64,000 bases of DNA. Source: Gautieria morchelliformis. Taxonomy: Eukaryota; Basidiomycota; Agaricomycetes; Gomphales; Gomphaceae. The stretch covers positions 1 through 64,000 of the forward strand of contig WHVA01000063.1 of assembly GCA_015179125.1 (NCBI GenBank), given 5' to 3'. The position numbers and the translations under genes were made by a program. A model generated the notes under the pieces. It did not search any database. It saw only the letters and a program-made list of their open reading frames with translations, and was not told the origin of the DNA. Below, piece by piece: positions 1 through 10,065 of the stretch. Within the stretch, counting starts at the first letter, position 1, and every line of letters starts with the position of its first letter.

Positions 1-69
1 TGCACATCACACATGTGCAGGGCCACCTCCGCAAGCTAGCCGCACAGGAATGCGAGGGCATGCCGCACG

Positions 70-2194
70 ATGACCTTGTGGCCCCTGGCGCCACTACAGG
101 TGAGTGGATCGGGGACCCGCTACCAACTCACCCGACTAACCATTGGCCCTGGGATTGTAGAGTCTCCGGACCTGGGGCTGCCCCCTACTGACCCAATGGT
201 GCCACCTGCCAGGCCCAGCGTCCTGCATGAGTTGTCAGTGTCCTACCAGCCTGTGCCCCTGCCACTGTGGGCCCCCGCCTGCCAGAGGACGCTGCTGAAG
301 AAGCGTTCTCAGGTGCGCATGAGAGACCACCTGCCACATTGTGCCTTGGGACCAGTGCTAGGTGTGCCTGGCACCCCGAGTTGTCGGTCATGCTGAGGAA
401 GGAGGACATCAAGCATGTTGAGTGCACCATTTATGCACTAACCGCAACCATCTCCAGTGTCATGGAGGTCACGGTGTGCACCAGGTGTCCTCCTCGAAGC
501 CGTCGATGCTGCGGGCCAGACCTCGGGACCCTAGGATTGTTTAATTACAACAACCATATGGTGTTCACGCACGAGCTCCTGGATGAATACACTAGTGCAT
601 ACACACTGGCTGAAAGTCCCTTCAGCGGGTGGACCGTGGGCATAGCGCGACGATACCAGACCAATGGCTCACACAAACCCTTTGTGACAGATGACCTGTT
701 TAGGCAAGCCTGGTTTGCCTATGTCCACCTGCAGCCATGGACGTCACCCCACACATGTCCAGTTTGTGGCCCCTCTCCAATTGCCACCATTTGGGATGGC
801 ATCACATTGGCCTACAGCAAGACGCACCTGCTGCCTTCTTTGCAACCCCCTACCATGATTGGGCCTGAGGCCCCTCAACGTCCAACCCGGTGATATAAGA
901 CAGACCAGGCCCCGCTTAGGGACAAGACCTTGCGTCAGGACCTACATGCGGTCATAGCCCGCGTATTGTCACCTGTATGCCATATGCCATCGTCCGATTC
1001 GGAAGACGGCACAACCGGGCCCCCCAACCAACAAATGTGTCTGCCATTGCCACCCACACTTCATGCGGACCTGGCCACACGATTGCAGCGTGTTTGTCCT
1101 GCTTTGGAGACCCTGCTGCAGGTGGCATGCCTATCTGCGCCCCAGGCTCTAAGGGGCCAGACACGCAGACATTTGCACCCTTCTTAAGCCAAGTGAGCCG
1201 CCTTCCTTCAGTGAACACCGCTCATGCTAACCACCACAAGGTGGCCATTGAGGAGTCCATCCTCCAATTGGTCCCCCCAAGGGCCCATCAATACTTGGAG
1301 ACATTCTTGGCCAAACCTGGTGCCCACTCTGCACCACATCTCGCAATTGTCCCAGTAATCAGTCAACTCATCAGTCCCTGGGTCCAACGCAATGCCCCTG
1401 TGCCTCGCGCTGTGTTTGATGCTCTTGTGTGGCTCACGTGAGGTATGGTGCAGGGTTCTGGGCCCTGACACGGGCATACCCACCATCAAGCCAATCAAAG
1501 CCACAGACTGGCGGGAGGTGAGTCCAACTGCATCCACTTCTTATGGCCCAAGTTCACGTCCATAGGACAGATGGGGACATGGTACACATAGCCTCCTATC
1601 CGCTGCAGGCCCTGTTATCCTTCCCTATCCCATGACACTAGGAATGAGCCCACTGGTGACCGGGGTGGCAAGTGCTCCAAGTACTACACAAGCTACAAAA
1701 CGCAGGGCCTCACTGATGGAATCATGTGTTGCTGGTGCACGCATTCAATCTGCTATGGATTCCACTGCATACCTCGAGGGGAGGGACGCAATGATGTCTT
1801 CTCTGCGATGTTCACACGATGGCCTGTTGCTCCCAAGCTGGTTGTGTATGATTTTGCATGTGCTCTCGCCCCATACTGTCTCACACGTGAACCAGCCTTT
1901 TTTGCTGACACCCTCTTTGCCATGGATGACTTTCACTCTGGCGGGCACACCAAGTGCTCACAGGCATCATTCTTGTCCACCTATGCAGATCTGGACCCCT
2001 GGCTGGCCGCTGTGAACACCAGTGCTGCCGAGTGTGGAAACGGTGGCCTCAATCAAATTCGGAAGGGGGTGAGTTACATGACCCAAGGGCGGGCCATAGT
2101 TTACACTCAGGTGTTTGTGAGTGTTTGGAACAGGCTGAAAATCCAGCGGATGATGGGGGGTAGATTGGATGTTGCAAGTGCAGACCGCGCCTGA
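70..2194 (+). CDS. KDZ-transposase-associated CxC5/CxC6-type protein, multi-exon, probably incomplete at the 5' end
   Basis: Blocks in different frames match the cysteine-cluster proteins that accompany KDZ (Kyakuja-Dileera-Zisupton) transposases in mushroom genomes. The first block, about 430-890, has LGLFNYNN, FTHELLDEYTSA, DLFRQAWFAY, CPVCGPSP and TIWDGITLA. The second, about 1670-2160, has CCWCTHSICYGFHCIPRGEGRNDVF, read here as adjacent short motifs, then VYDFACALAPYC, FADTLFAMDDFH, AECGNGGLNQIRK and SYMTQGRAI. A clear intron lies at 100-160 (GTGAGT to TGTAG with a CTAAC branch site), and frame changes near 893-940 and 1500-1660 suggest more. The Zn-ligand cysteines and the DDFH and ECGN motifs are intact. 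No transposase domain is seen, so it is either a free-standing accessory gene or the remnant of a larger KDZ element extending left of the window. Family assignment comes from motif memory; exon limits are approximate. Confidence 0.68.
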
Positions 2195-2605
2195 CTTCCC
2201 AATTCTTCAATTTGCAGGGACTAGAGTTGTCACACCAGTAGCTCCATTAGTTCCTGGTCCTGCATGCAGACCCATGTTTGAACCTGAAGCAGGTCCTTCC
2301 ATTGCTTAAAACCACTACATACAAGCAGACACGTGCAGTCAGTACAATAGTCGCCTGTCACATGCGAGTAGTAGTCACGTGACCATCACGTGACACCGCG
2401 TCCTCTGTTTTGTTGATTCTAACTTACTTTGACGACGACTATCGAGTCGACTGGACTGACCAGAGGTACGTTCTGGGGAGTGGCCAAGCATTTGGGTACT
2501 CTACTAACCCACAGTTCCAGGTCCGTGTGTGCGTACATCGGAAGGTACGAGAGACGATGAACTTTCCGGAAGGGTTTGACATGATATGCGGTAGATGCGC
2601 AGGAA
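2195..2605. other. intergenic stretch without a supported gene
   Basis: Short open frames only, none resembling a known family. The sequence around 2560-2790 begins a duplicated segment described next. Confidence 0.5.
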
Positions 2606-2611
2606 GGTAAG

Positions 2612-2790
2612 TTGTTTTGCGGATCATTGTTGCCCCCTAATCTGTCCAACCACTCTCATAGGCCGCATGCACGTGCGCCGTACTGAGGGGCGGCCCATGG
2701 TGTGGGGCGGCGGCGTTTGGAGAACGTGCAAGAGGGTATGTTGTCTTGCAGATCGTCGCCCCGCTCTAATCTGTCCAACCAAGGTCACAG
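2612..2790. repeat. two diverged copies of a ~129-bp unit leading into the minisatellite
   Basis: The motif TCTGTCCAACCA occurs at 2641 and 2770, each time preceded by a similar block (TTGCGGATCAT versus TTGCAGATCGT). The spacing is 129 bp. The copy between them already contains the CACGTGC and GTACTGAGGGGCGG words that fill the following array, so this looks like its diverged left edge. Confidence 0.6.
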
Positions 2791-2815
2791 CCCTCAACCC
2801 GGTGTACCGCAGTTA

Positions 2816-3816
2816 TCATACACATGCACCATACGGACGGGCTGCGTGCGGCCTACGGTGCATGTGCACCGTACTCAGGGGCGGCGTGATACGGTGTATG
2901 TGCACCGTACCGAGAGGGGCGGCGTATGGTGCATATTCACCGTACCAACAGGCATCGTATGGTGCATATTCACCGTACCCACAGGCATCGTATGGTGCAC
3001 GTGCACCGTCCTCAGGCCGGGTATGGTGCATATTCACCGTACCCACAGGCCTAGTATGGTGCATGTGCACCGTACCGAGAGGGGCGGCGTATGGTGCACG
3101 TGCACCGTACTGAGGGGTGGCGGGATACGGTGCATGCACCGTACTGAGGTGCAGCGGGATATGGTGCGCGTGCACCGTACCGAGGGGCAGGGGCGTATGG
3201 TGCGCGTGCACCTACCGAGGGGCAGGGGTGTATGGTGCGCGTGCACCGTACCGAGGGGCAGGGGCGTATGGTGCGCGTGCACCGTACTGAGGGCCGGTAG
3301 GATATGGTGGACGTGAACCGTACCGAGAGGAGCGGCGTATGGTGCACGTGCACCGTCCTCAGGCCGGGTATGGTGCATATTCACTGTACCAACAGGCGTC
3401 GTATGGTGCATGTGCACCGTACGGATGTACGGCGTATGGTGCACGTGCACCATTCTGACGTGCACCGTCCTCAGGCCGGGTATGGTGCATATTCACTGTA
3501 CCAACAGGCGTCGTATGGTGCATGTGCACCATTCTGAGGTGCAGCGGGATACGGTGCACGTGCACCGTACCGAGGGGAGCGGCGTATGGTGCACGTGCGC
3601 CGTCCTCAGGCTGGGTATGGTGCGTATTCACCATACCAACAGGCGTCGTATGGTGCATGTTCACCGTACGGATGTGTGGTGTATGGTGCATGTGCACCAT
3701 TCTGAGGTGCAGCGGGATACGGTGCACGTGCACCATACCGAGAGGGGCGGCGTAGGGTGCACCTACACCGTACTTAGGCACAGCGGAATACGGTGCACGT
3801 GCACCGTACTGAGGAT
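2816..3816. repeat. palindromic E-box-rich minisatellite, roughly 25 units
   Basis: About 1 kb consists of a near-perfect palindrome of the form GTATGGTGCAYGTGCACCGTAC alternating with short spacers. Unit length is about 33 to 40 bp. The palindrome core is TGCACGTGCA, so the CACGTG E-box recurs many times; other units carry GCATGTGC, GCGCGTGC or GCATATTC instead. The spacers fall into a few recurring classes: CGAGAGGGGCGGC, TGAGGTGCAGCGGG, CAACAGGCRTC, CTCAGGCCGGG, CGAGGGGCAGGGG and GGATGTACGGC. Long open frames run through the array on both strands, as expected when many units are multiples of three. I do not consider them genes. Confidence 0.9.
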
Positions 3817-4928
3817 GCGAGGGGATGTTTCAGGGGAACCGAAGATGGAGGCGTAGGGATGGGCGTCTGAGTTTCACACCCATGTATTTTACAGCAGGTC
3901 GTACATGTAAATTACAACGGGTTGTATATGATTCAAACCGCCGGTGTCTGCTCCTGCCCCCGGAATACGTTGCTTATTTTGAATATCCAATCACAGGCGC
4001 CCGCCTCTTTGACTGTGCCGGCGTTCCCCTGCAGCACACCCCCACAAAGGAAGCCTGTATTATAAAGCCCTCGTGAGCGCACACTCTCAGCCCGTCTCTC
4101 CTCCTCTGCGTCACTCCTTGTGAGGGGTCGTCCGATGCCTCATACACCCGCCGCCGCTCCCATCCCATTCCAAGGCCTTCTTCGCCCGAAAGGGCGCGCT
4201 TCTGTGATTGCTCAAAACGTGGTTAGGTATTCTTGCCTAGAAGCTAGCGTTTACGCATCGTGGCTATAGTGTCAAGCACACCTTATTATCGCGACTCTAC
4301 AGAATCGATCTGAACTTGGTCAACATCTGACTGCTCCCTGAAGGCCTGAGGTCTTGGGCACCAGGACGTGACTTACATCAAAATACTGAGTTTGCATAAT
4401 CACACCAGGGATCGCGCAATCGATGGTATGGGATGATGGGTGTGATTGTACCAAATAGGCGTGGATCAAGTGCCTCACTTCCCTTCCTCTTCTCCGATTC
4501 CATGTTCTCTATTTGATTGTTGAGAGCACAGCCGTTGTATTTGAAATCCAACCGCTTACCCCAGGTTTCTTGTCCTGTGACCTGCGAGGGTTGGTGGGTG
4601 TCTCTCAGACACATTTGCTGAACAGTGCCTTGCATGCCATCAGGTATCAGCGTTTTCGACACGTTGCAAACTCTTTAATGCCATTCTCAGGGTATCGGAC
4701 TCAACCCAGTCATGCATTAGGATGATTATTCGTGGAATGACCCAAATGGATATATAAAGCACATGCGTTCATTTCTCTACCGCAACATACTCTGATTCTA
4801 TATATCTTGCCATATCAACTACTCGCATTTTCCCAGCAATATGTATGGCAGAATCTTTCCATTCAATGTCGTGTCTTTGCACACCTACATATGGTGCCAC
4901 AATGCATTTGCAGTGCTAATGTATTTGG
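3817..4928. other. intergenic stretch without a supported gene
   Basis: Only short, unrecognisable open frames. A TATA-like TATATAAAGC lies at about 4750, but no coding exon that I recognise follows it. Confidence 0.4.
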
Positions 4929-4975
4929 GGAGGACGGTTCATAGGTGCCAAATCAGCACCTAGGAACCGTCCTCC
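4929..4975. repeat. strong short hairpin (20-bp arms, 7-nt loop)
   Basis: GGAGGACGGTTC at 4929-4940 pairs perfectly with GAACCGTCCTCC at 4964-4975. The inner ATAGGTGC pairs with GCACCTAG with one mismatch. The loop is 4949-4955. An open frame crossing it (4945-5292) begins with GTG and resembles no known family. Confidence 0.85.
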
Positions 4976-5309
4976 ATAAACAGGCAACACCCGGGCCATC
5001 TGCAACCGATGCCACGTTCTGTGCCACAGCCATCGATACAGTATATACCACGGGGGTCTACGACGCCACTGACCGACTCGATTATGCCCAATCTTGGCCG
5101 TTAACAACGCAGGTCCTGGTGAATATTCTCACACTAACGGGCCCTACGCACCGGACCAAAGAGTTAGCATTCTTCTCGAGCTTGCGATGTACACCAACAA
5201 TGTTTCAGGCTGAGGTAGACGTGTCAGAGCACTGGAGTGACGAGGCCGCGACCGCATACACCGCCCCGTATTATGTGAATCCTGTCCAGTAGGATGCACA
5301 TGTAGGCTA

Positions 5310-5466
5310 GGGGGGGGGGGGGGGGGCGAGGTATAAAGCTGACACATCTCCAATGTGCTGCTCTGGCATGTACCCGTTCGAGTATACGCCAGAGAAGCGC
5401 ATTGGAGATGTGTCAGCTGACGCTTTGGGTATACTCGAACAGCGAATTGGAGATGTGTCAGCTGAC
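5310..5466. repeat. G17 tract followed by a nested fold-back structure with a third repeat copy
   Basis: Seventeen consecutive G occupy 5310-5326. The 22-nt arm at 5337-5358 (AGCTGACACATCTCC...) is the reverse complement of 5397-5418 with one mismatch. Inside it CTCTGGC (5361-5367) pairs with GCCAGAG (5388-5394), giving an 82-nt two-tier hairpin. A direct third copy of the arm core, ATTGGAGATGTGTCAGCTGAC, lies at about 5446-5466. GTTCGAGTATAC (5376-5387) is inverted at 5429-5440. GTATAAAGC precedes the hairpin directly. Confidence 0.85.
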
Positions 5467-5777
5467 ACTTCGGTCCCCCCCGGCCTGGACTGACAACGGT
5501 CAGCCCCCTCGGTATACTTCGTGATGTTTCGGTCATAGCAAAGACAAATTCACAGGCCCACACACAGGTCAGAATATCTCCAGCAGTCTGTGAGGCAGGA
5601 CTTCCTGCCCAGTTGACACACAGATGGGAATGGCGCTGAGTATTTAATGGAATACCCGCGGTATGCAAAGACATTTTATGTGACAGGACAGGCTTATCAA
5701 CAGCAAGAACCGTGCACCAACAACGCTCCTGGGCGTGTCGCTCAAGATAAGATATATCCCATTACACCGACGAAATA

Positions 5778-5830
5778 AGCCGAACATCTGGTCTGTCTGA
5801 CCACTCGTCAGACAGACCACACATTCGGCT
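5778..5830. repeat. hairpin with perfect 12-bp inner stem
   Basis: GGTCTGTCTGAC (5790-5801) and GTCAGACAGACC (5807-5818) are perfect reverse complements around a 5-nt loop. AGCCGAA (5778-5784) pairs with TTCGGCT (5824-5830) outside a symmetrical 5-nt internal loop. It lies about 50 bp before the cerato-platanin relic and could be in its promoter, but no function is shown. Confidence 0.85.
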
Positions 5831-5881
5831 CATATTCGGTCTTGATGGAATATTTCAGGTAGGCAGTATTTCATCAGTGTA

Positions 5882-6391
5882 ATGGGTTATCTCCGATCTA
5901 GTTCATGGTACGGCGGGTTTGATTGCGGTAGCGAGAAGTTTCTAGTTACCATGACAGTGGTGGCTGACAGCGTCACCGTGTCGTTCGACAACACGTACGA
6001 CACCCCGGGGGGCAGCCTCGCGACGGTCGCGTGCAGCGACGGCTCGAATGGCCTCCTCTCGCGCTTCCCAACCTTCGGGAACCTCCCCACATTCCCCAAC
6101 ATCGGCGGCGCGCAGGCGTCGTCGCGCACGGCAACCCGAACTGCGGGTCGTGCTGGCAGCTGGCGTTCAACGGCAAGACGATCAAAGGTACGCCCTAGTT
6201 CCATATTTCTTTTCCACGGTGGCGGCGCCGCTCACATTCTTCCTCTTTCAGTGCTGGCGGTTGACCACGTGGTGGCGGGTTTCAATATCGCGCAAGAGGT
6301 GATGGATACGCTGACGGGCGGGCAGGCTGTCGTGCTGGGTCGGATTATGGCGACGGCGACGCAGCTTGCCGTGTCGGCGTGCGGGCTCTGA
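5882..6391 (+). pseudogene. cerato-platanin family protein, frame-shifted and lacking a signal peptide
   Basis: Cerato-platanins are small secreted cysteine-containing fungal proteins that act as elicitors and surface-active, expansin-like proteins. From about 5960 the frame reads SVTVSFDNTYD, LATVACSDGSNGLL, then FGNLPTFPNIGGAQA, all in family order. After about 6117 the family match (NCGSCWQLAFNG) continues in another frame, as if one base had been lost. A 64-nt intron at 6188-6251 (GTACGC to TTTCAG) joins it to the last exon, which reads VLAVDHVVAGFNIA, GGQAVVLG and SACGL before TGA at 6389-6391. The four conserved cysteines are present across the two frames. No hydrophobic signal sequence precedes the domain, so the first exon seems lost or unrecognised. 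A sequencing error cannot be excluded for the shift. Confidence 0.85.
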
Positions 6392-7308
6392 GGTCATGCA
6401 GCGAAATACGTAGATCCACAGACGATATCTCATACACACCTCCCACACCGAACTCATTCACAGACACTCATCGCCCTCATTCGATACTCAGAAGCACTTC
6501 ATTTTGGATTGGTATTCGCATTTTTTGACGGTTACTGTTACTGCTACTGGACATTTATCACGTTGGTCGAAGTCGAGGGGCACGTTCCTATCTTGTCATG
6601 GTGATATTCACGTAGTTGCATTCAAGCGTACATTTTGGACAAAAACCCTCGAGATTTGTAAAGCTTGCGTCATGGCCCATCCGAGTAGATTTTGATGGAG
6701 GACTTGTTTCGACTGTCGTAAGTGATCGCTTCCTTTTCATCGGTCGCTATCATTATGCGCATCGGTGGGATCCATGAGGGGTTGCGTCGTATTGTCTGAA
6801 GGATTTCAATGGACCCGGCTTCCAGGTTGTGAGCTCGCAGGAGTTCGTGTAATCGGGACAGATGACACTGCGTGTCGGGATGATCTGCGCAGGTGTGTGT
6901 AACGGGTGGGTAGGTGGCAAGGTGAGCATCTGCAAGGTGTTGTTGTAAGTGTTCTTGAGTGCTAGCCTAGCTGGATCGGCAAAAGGTCAGCATGAACGTC
7001 CAGCATGCATGTCAGTAGGCGTGGAGGGGAGAGACCCCTGGCTTTCTTGTCGTTGTCACTTGCGTATCCGTGTGTACCATACGTCTGCTGCACACAGCAT
7101 CTTGGGGATGGCGATGCTGAGATATAGGAATGCAGCTTGTTGATCGCGTAGAGCAACGCCACATGGGATCACATAATCTGCAACGCGTTGGAAGCCTTCA
7201 CGCGCACGCTGCACGTTTCGTGTGGTATAAAGACTGCCAACATCACTGGCTTGCTCCCAAATGTTCTACTCGCTGCTGAGCTTCATTCAGAATCTTTTTC
7301 TGTCCGTA
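6392..7308. other. intergenic stretch without a supported gene
   Basis: No domain, splice chain or strong repeat was recognised. Short open frames on both strands look random. Confidence 0.4.
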
Positions 7309-8290
7309 ATGCCAGACAATGGCCCCCCTGTACCGGTCTTCATCTACCTCGAGAAGTCCACCAGCCCCACATGGTTCTACGCTTGTGTTTGGGACGTTCC
7401 GAGCACCTGGAGAAGCGCATACATTGTAAAGGAAACCAAGTGGTATAAAGAGAAGGAGGGGTCGCGCCACGAATACCTTGTCGCACGACTCCAGAGGAAG
7501 CGGGATCTCGGGTAAGGTTCGCGGTGGCTGAACGAGGTCTTTCTCCATTGGCAAGCGTGATTCGATCCTCGTCTACCTCCTCTCCCCCCTCCCTTTCGGA
7601 GCAGGTATCAGACTCAATAGGCGTGTCAACAACGACACCCTCCTGACGACATACACATCTCCAGACCTTTCCCTCCTTGAATTTTCGAGGTTGGTCCAGA
7701 TAGTTTCGAAGCACGGTCACAACTACCCAGCCAGCACAACAATGGGCTATTGGTTTGCCGCCATGATTATGGAGGTCGCCAGGAGGCAATTCTCTCCCAG
7801 ACACCCGAACAAGATCCCTGTCCCAGCTGGTCCCTTTAAGGGGGCGGGGAATTACATGTGCTTCAACATGATGACGCCGTAATGGACGGAGGATTTTGCC
7901 ATGATTGAACAAAAATACATGGACGATAGGTCCGCCGACCCGGATCTCATTAGCCATGAACAAAAGCGAATCATGCGGGAAGTGCAGGAAGCAGAAGCGA
8001 GGGTGGAGCAGAAGGCAATAGAACGAGCACGAGCGGCGGCAGCGGAACGAGAACGGAAAGCACGAGCGCAGGGGGGCAGAAGGGGGATCGGGATGCAACG
8101 AGAACGAGCGGCGACAGTCGAGCGAGAATGGACGCCAATGGAGGAGGCAGCAAAGGCTAAGGCGGAGGTGGCGAATGCCAAAGAGGCATTGAGGTCTTTG
8201 CAAGACCAGCCCCGGCGTGGCGGTAAAACTGGTGCGTGGGTGGATTCTGGAACGTCGAGCCTGCATTACTTATTTTCTTACTCAGTATGA
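7309..8290 (+). pseudogene. unknown protein with C-terminal coiled coil, interrupted by one in-frame stop
   Basis: The first exon starts at ATG 7309 and encodes PVPVFIYLEKSTSPTWFYAC, then a lysine-rich YKEKEGSRHEYLVA segment up to about 7511, where GTAAGG follows. A second coding block ends at a TAA (7880-7882) after NYPASTTMGYWFAAMIME. The same frame continues without change into MIEQKYMDDRSADPDL and a long charged helix rich in E, R, A and K to about 8290. One codon therefore separates two plausible parts of one protein. The N-terminal part resembles a large family of uncharacterised Agaricomycete proteins (SHEYL-type domain followed by a YWFA-type helix), which is a weak recollection. No function can be assigned. 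Confidence 0.5.
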
Positions 8291-8387
8291 ACCCTACCAA
8301 TCACTCACTGAAACATGCTCGGCTAGCCAGAGAATCAGCGTTTGAGATGTGCATTACGAATTTAAGGTACGGAAAGTCATCCACTGA

Positions 8388-8971
8388 CACTGGAGACATG
8401 CAAAAATTTCCTGACGTTGGAAATCTACTGGAAATCCTAAGGTTATTCCACATTTCTTCAAAATTTCCCAGTTCAGGAAATTGGATCAAAATTTAATGTT
8501 TTATCAGAGTTTTTTGACTTCAGGAAATCCTTCAAAAATTGTAAAATTATCACCTCAAAATCTTCAAGAAACCCTCAGGAAACATTAAATTTCCTCCATT
8601 ATGAAACTAAATATTTACTAAAGTTTGCTCAGTTTTGGAAATTCTATGAAAACATTGGTTTCCTGAACATTTGATGGGGAAACTTTGTGGAAATCAGTGT
8701 TTCTATAGAATTTCCTAATTGGGGAATTTTTCATAAAAATTTAGTTCCATGAAAGAGGAAATTCAATGTTTCCTGAGTGTTTCTTGAAGATTTGAAGGCA
8801 CTAATTTTACAGTCTTTGAAGGATTTCCAGCAGCCAAAAAACTCTGACAGAACATTAAATTTTCATCTGATTTCCTGAATGGGGACATTTTGAAGAAATA
8901 TGGAGTATCCTCAGAATTTCTAGTTGATTTTCAAAGTTGGGAAATTGGGAAATTTTGCCATGTCTCCAGTG
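8388..8971. mobile_element. 584-bp fold-back element (MITE-like) with arms spanning almost its whole length
   Basis: The left end CACTGGAGACATG and the right end CATGTCTCCAGTG are inverted copies, and the match continues inward. Successive words of the left arm (CATATTTCTTCAAAAT near 8450, AATGTT.T.TCAGAGTTTTTTG near 8497, CTTCAAGAAAC.CTCAGGAAACATT near 8562) all reappear in reverse complement in the right arm (about 8690-8971). The arms meet near 8680. TGA flanks both ends (8385-8387 and 8972-8974), consistent with a 3-bp target duplication. The CACTG ends plus 3-bp duplication recall CACTA/EnSpm-like elements, but no transposase is present. Confidence 0.85.
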
Positions 8972-8974
8972 TGA

Positions 8975-10065
8975 AGGGGGTTGCTGGGTTATAGGGTCAG
9001 TAAATGTGTACCAGTGGAAGCAGATCCATCATTCCTTCTTAGGAGCCTTTGGGGCCGAGAGACAGTTTATGTAACATCCGAGAATAGATGCGGTGTTGCT
9101 TATCAGCAGATCCCCAGTATATACAGTACTGTATAGGAAGGTCGATAGCGTCCAGACAGCCCGGCCATCAACCAGGACGCGCGTGGTCGTAAGCGCCTGG
9201 TGCTTAAGAGATTCAAACCAGCTCAGCCGACCCTTAGGCTTTCTGTGACTCTTATCCACCGTGACAAGCCCAGCTTCCAGCTTAGCGTTTAGCCATTACA
9301 CTTTGAGTAGTCACACGGAGCAGCGCGGAATACTAAAGACGCGCAAGACCAAGGTACGCGGGCCTAGCTCACTGGGTTGGTGACCTCACTCCCTCTTTTC
9401 ATATGCCCATGGGTTTCGATCCATTAACAATTAACTTTGGTAAGGGCATAGAAGGCTTCATTTCCACTTACGCAGTTGATATGATATATATCCATGTGCA
9501 CCAGCTATACAATTCATTTATCACGCCTGTGATCCATGCATAGCTTTACGATCACGATGTGTCAATGTTGCCGGGTATCAATTCAGCACGCATCATAGAG
9601 ATCATCGCTGCGCCACCCAGACTCACTCCGCCAGTGCACTTCAATGCACCCTGTGATGGATATTAATTGAGAGGAAGGGGTTTTGTAGACTCAGCCCGGG
9701 AGTCGCGCACGCTCACGAACGTACCTGCAGGAGCCGCAGCACCTCCACGTCAAGCTGATACTCCACGATTCGTTGTCTGTGTCGCTGATTCGTGGACTGG
9801 GAAAACGCCCGACACACCTCCAGCTGTGCGTTACGCTGCATCTGTGCATGGATCCTGATATACCATTGACCACCTGTCATCCCCATCCTGCCCCGTGAGC
9901 GACGCCGGGTCGTCCGACTCAGAGTTGGTGGTTGGGGACATGCAGACCTGTCCGCGCTGTTGCTGTCTTTGCCGGGCCCGGATCATAGGACGGTCTAGTG
10001 AATCACATCTCACAAGGAAGCAACTACAGAAGAGCATGCTTCGTGGTGTGTCCTGTAACGGTAAG
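8975..10065. other. intergenic stretch without a supported gene
   Basis: No protein family, tRNA or strong repeat was recognised in this 1.1 kb. Confidence 0.4.

Noticed and set aside
2816..3816. CRISPR-like array (palindromic repeats with spacers)
   Set aside because: Spacers are very short and recur many times, there are no cas genes, and the DNA is eukaryotic.
2595..3856. Several overlapping open frames of 100-200 codons on both strands
   Set aside because: They lie within the palindromic minisatellite and owe their length to repeat units near multiples of three; all encode the same Val-His-Arg-Thr type repeats in every frame.
4945..5292. Open frame of 115 codons
   Set aside because: It begins with GTG inside a hairpin, has no ATG start, no family motif and no splice context.
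8400..8970. AT-rich stretch with many GGAAAT/ATTTCC words, first taken for simple low-complexity sequence
   Set aside because: The words are ordered as two inverted arms, so it is treated as a fold-back element instead.
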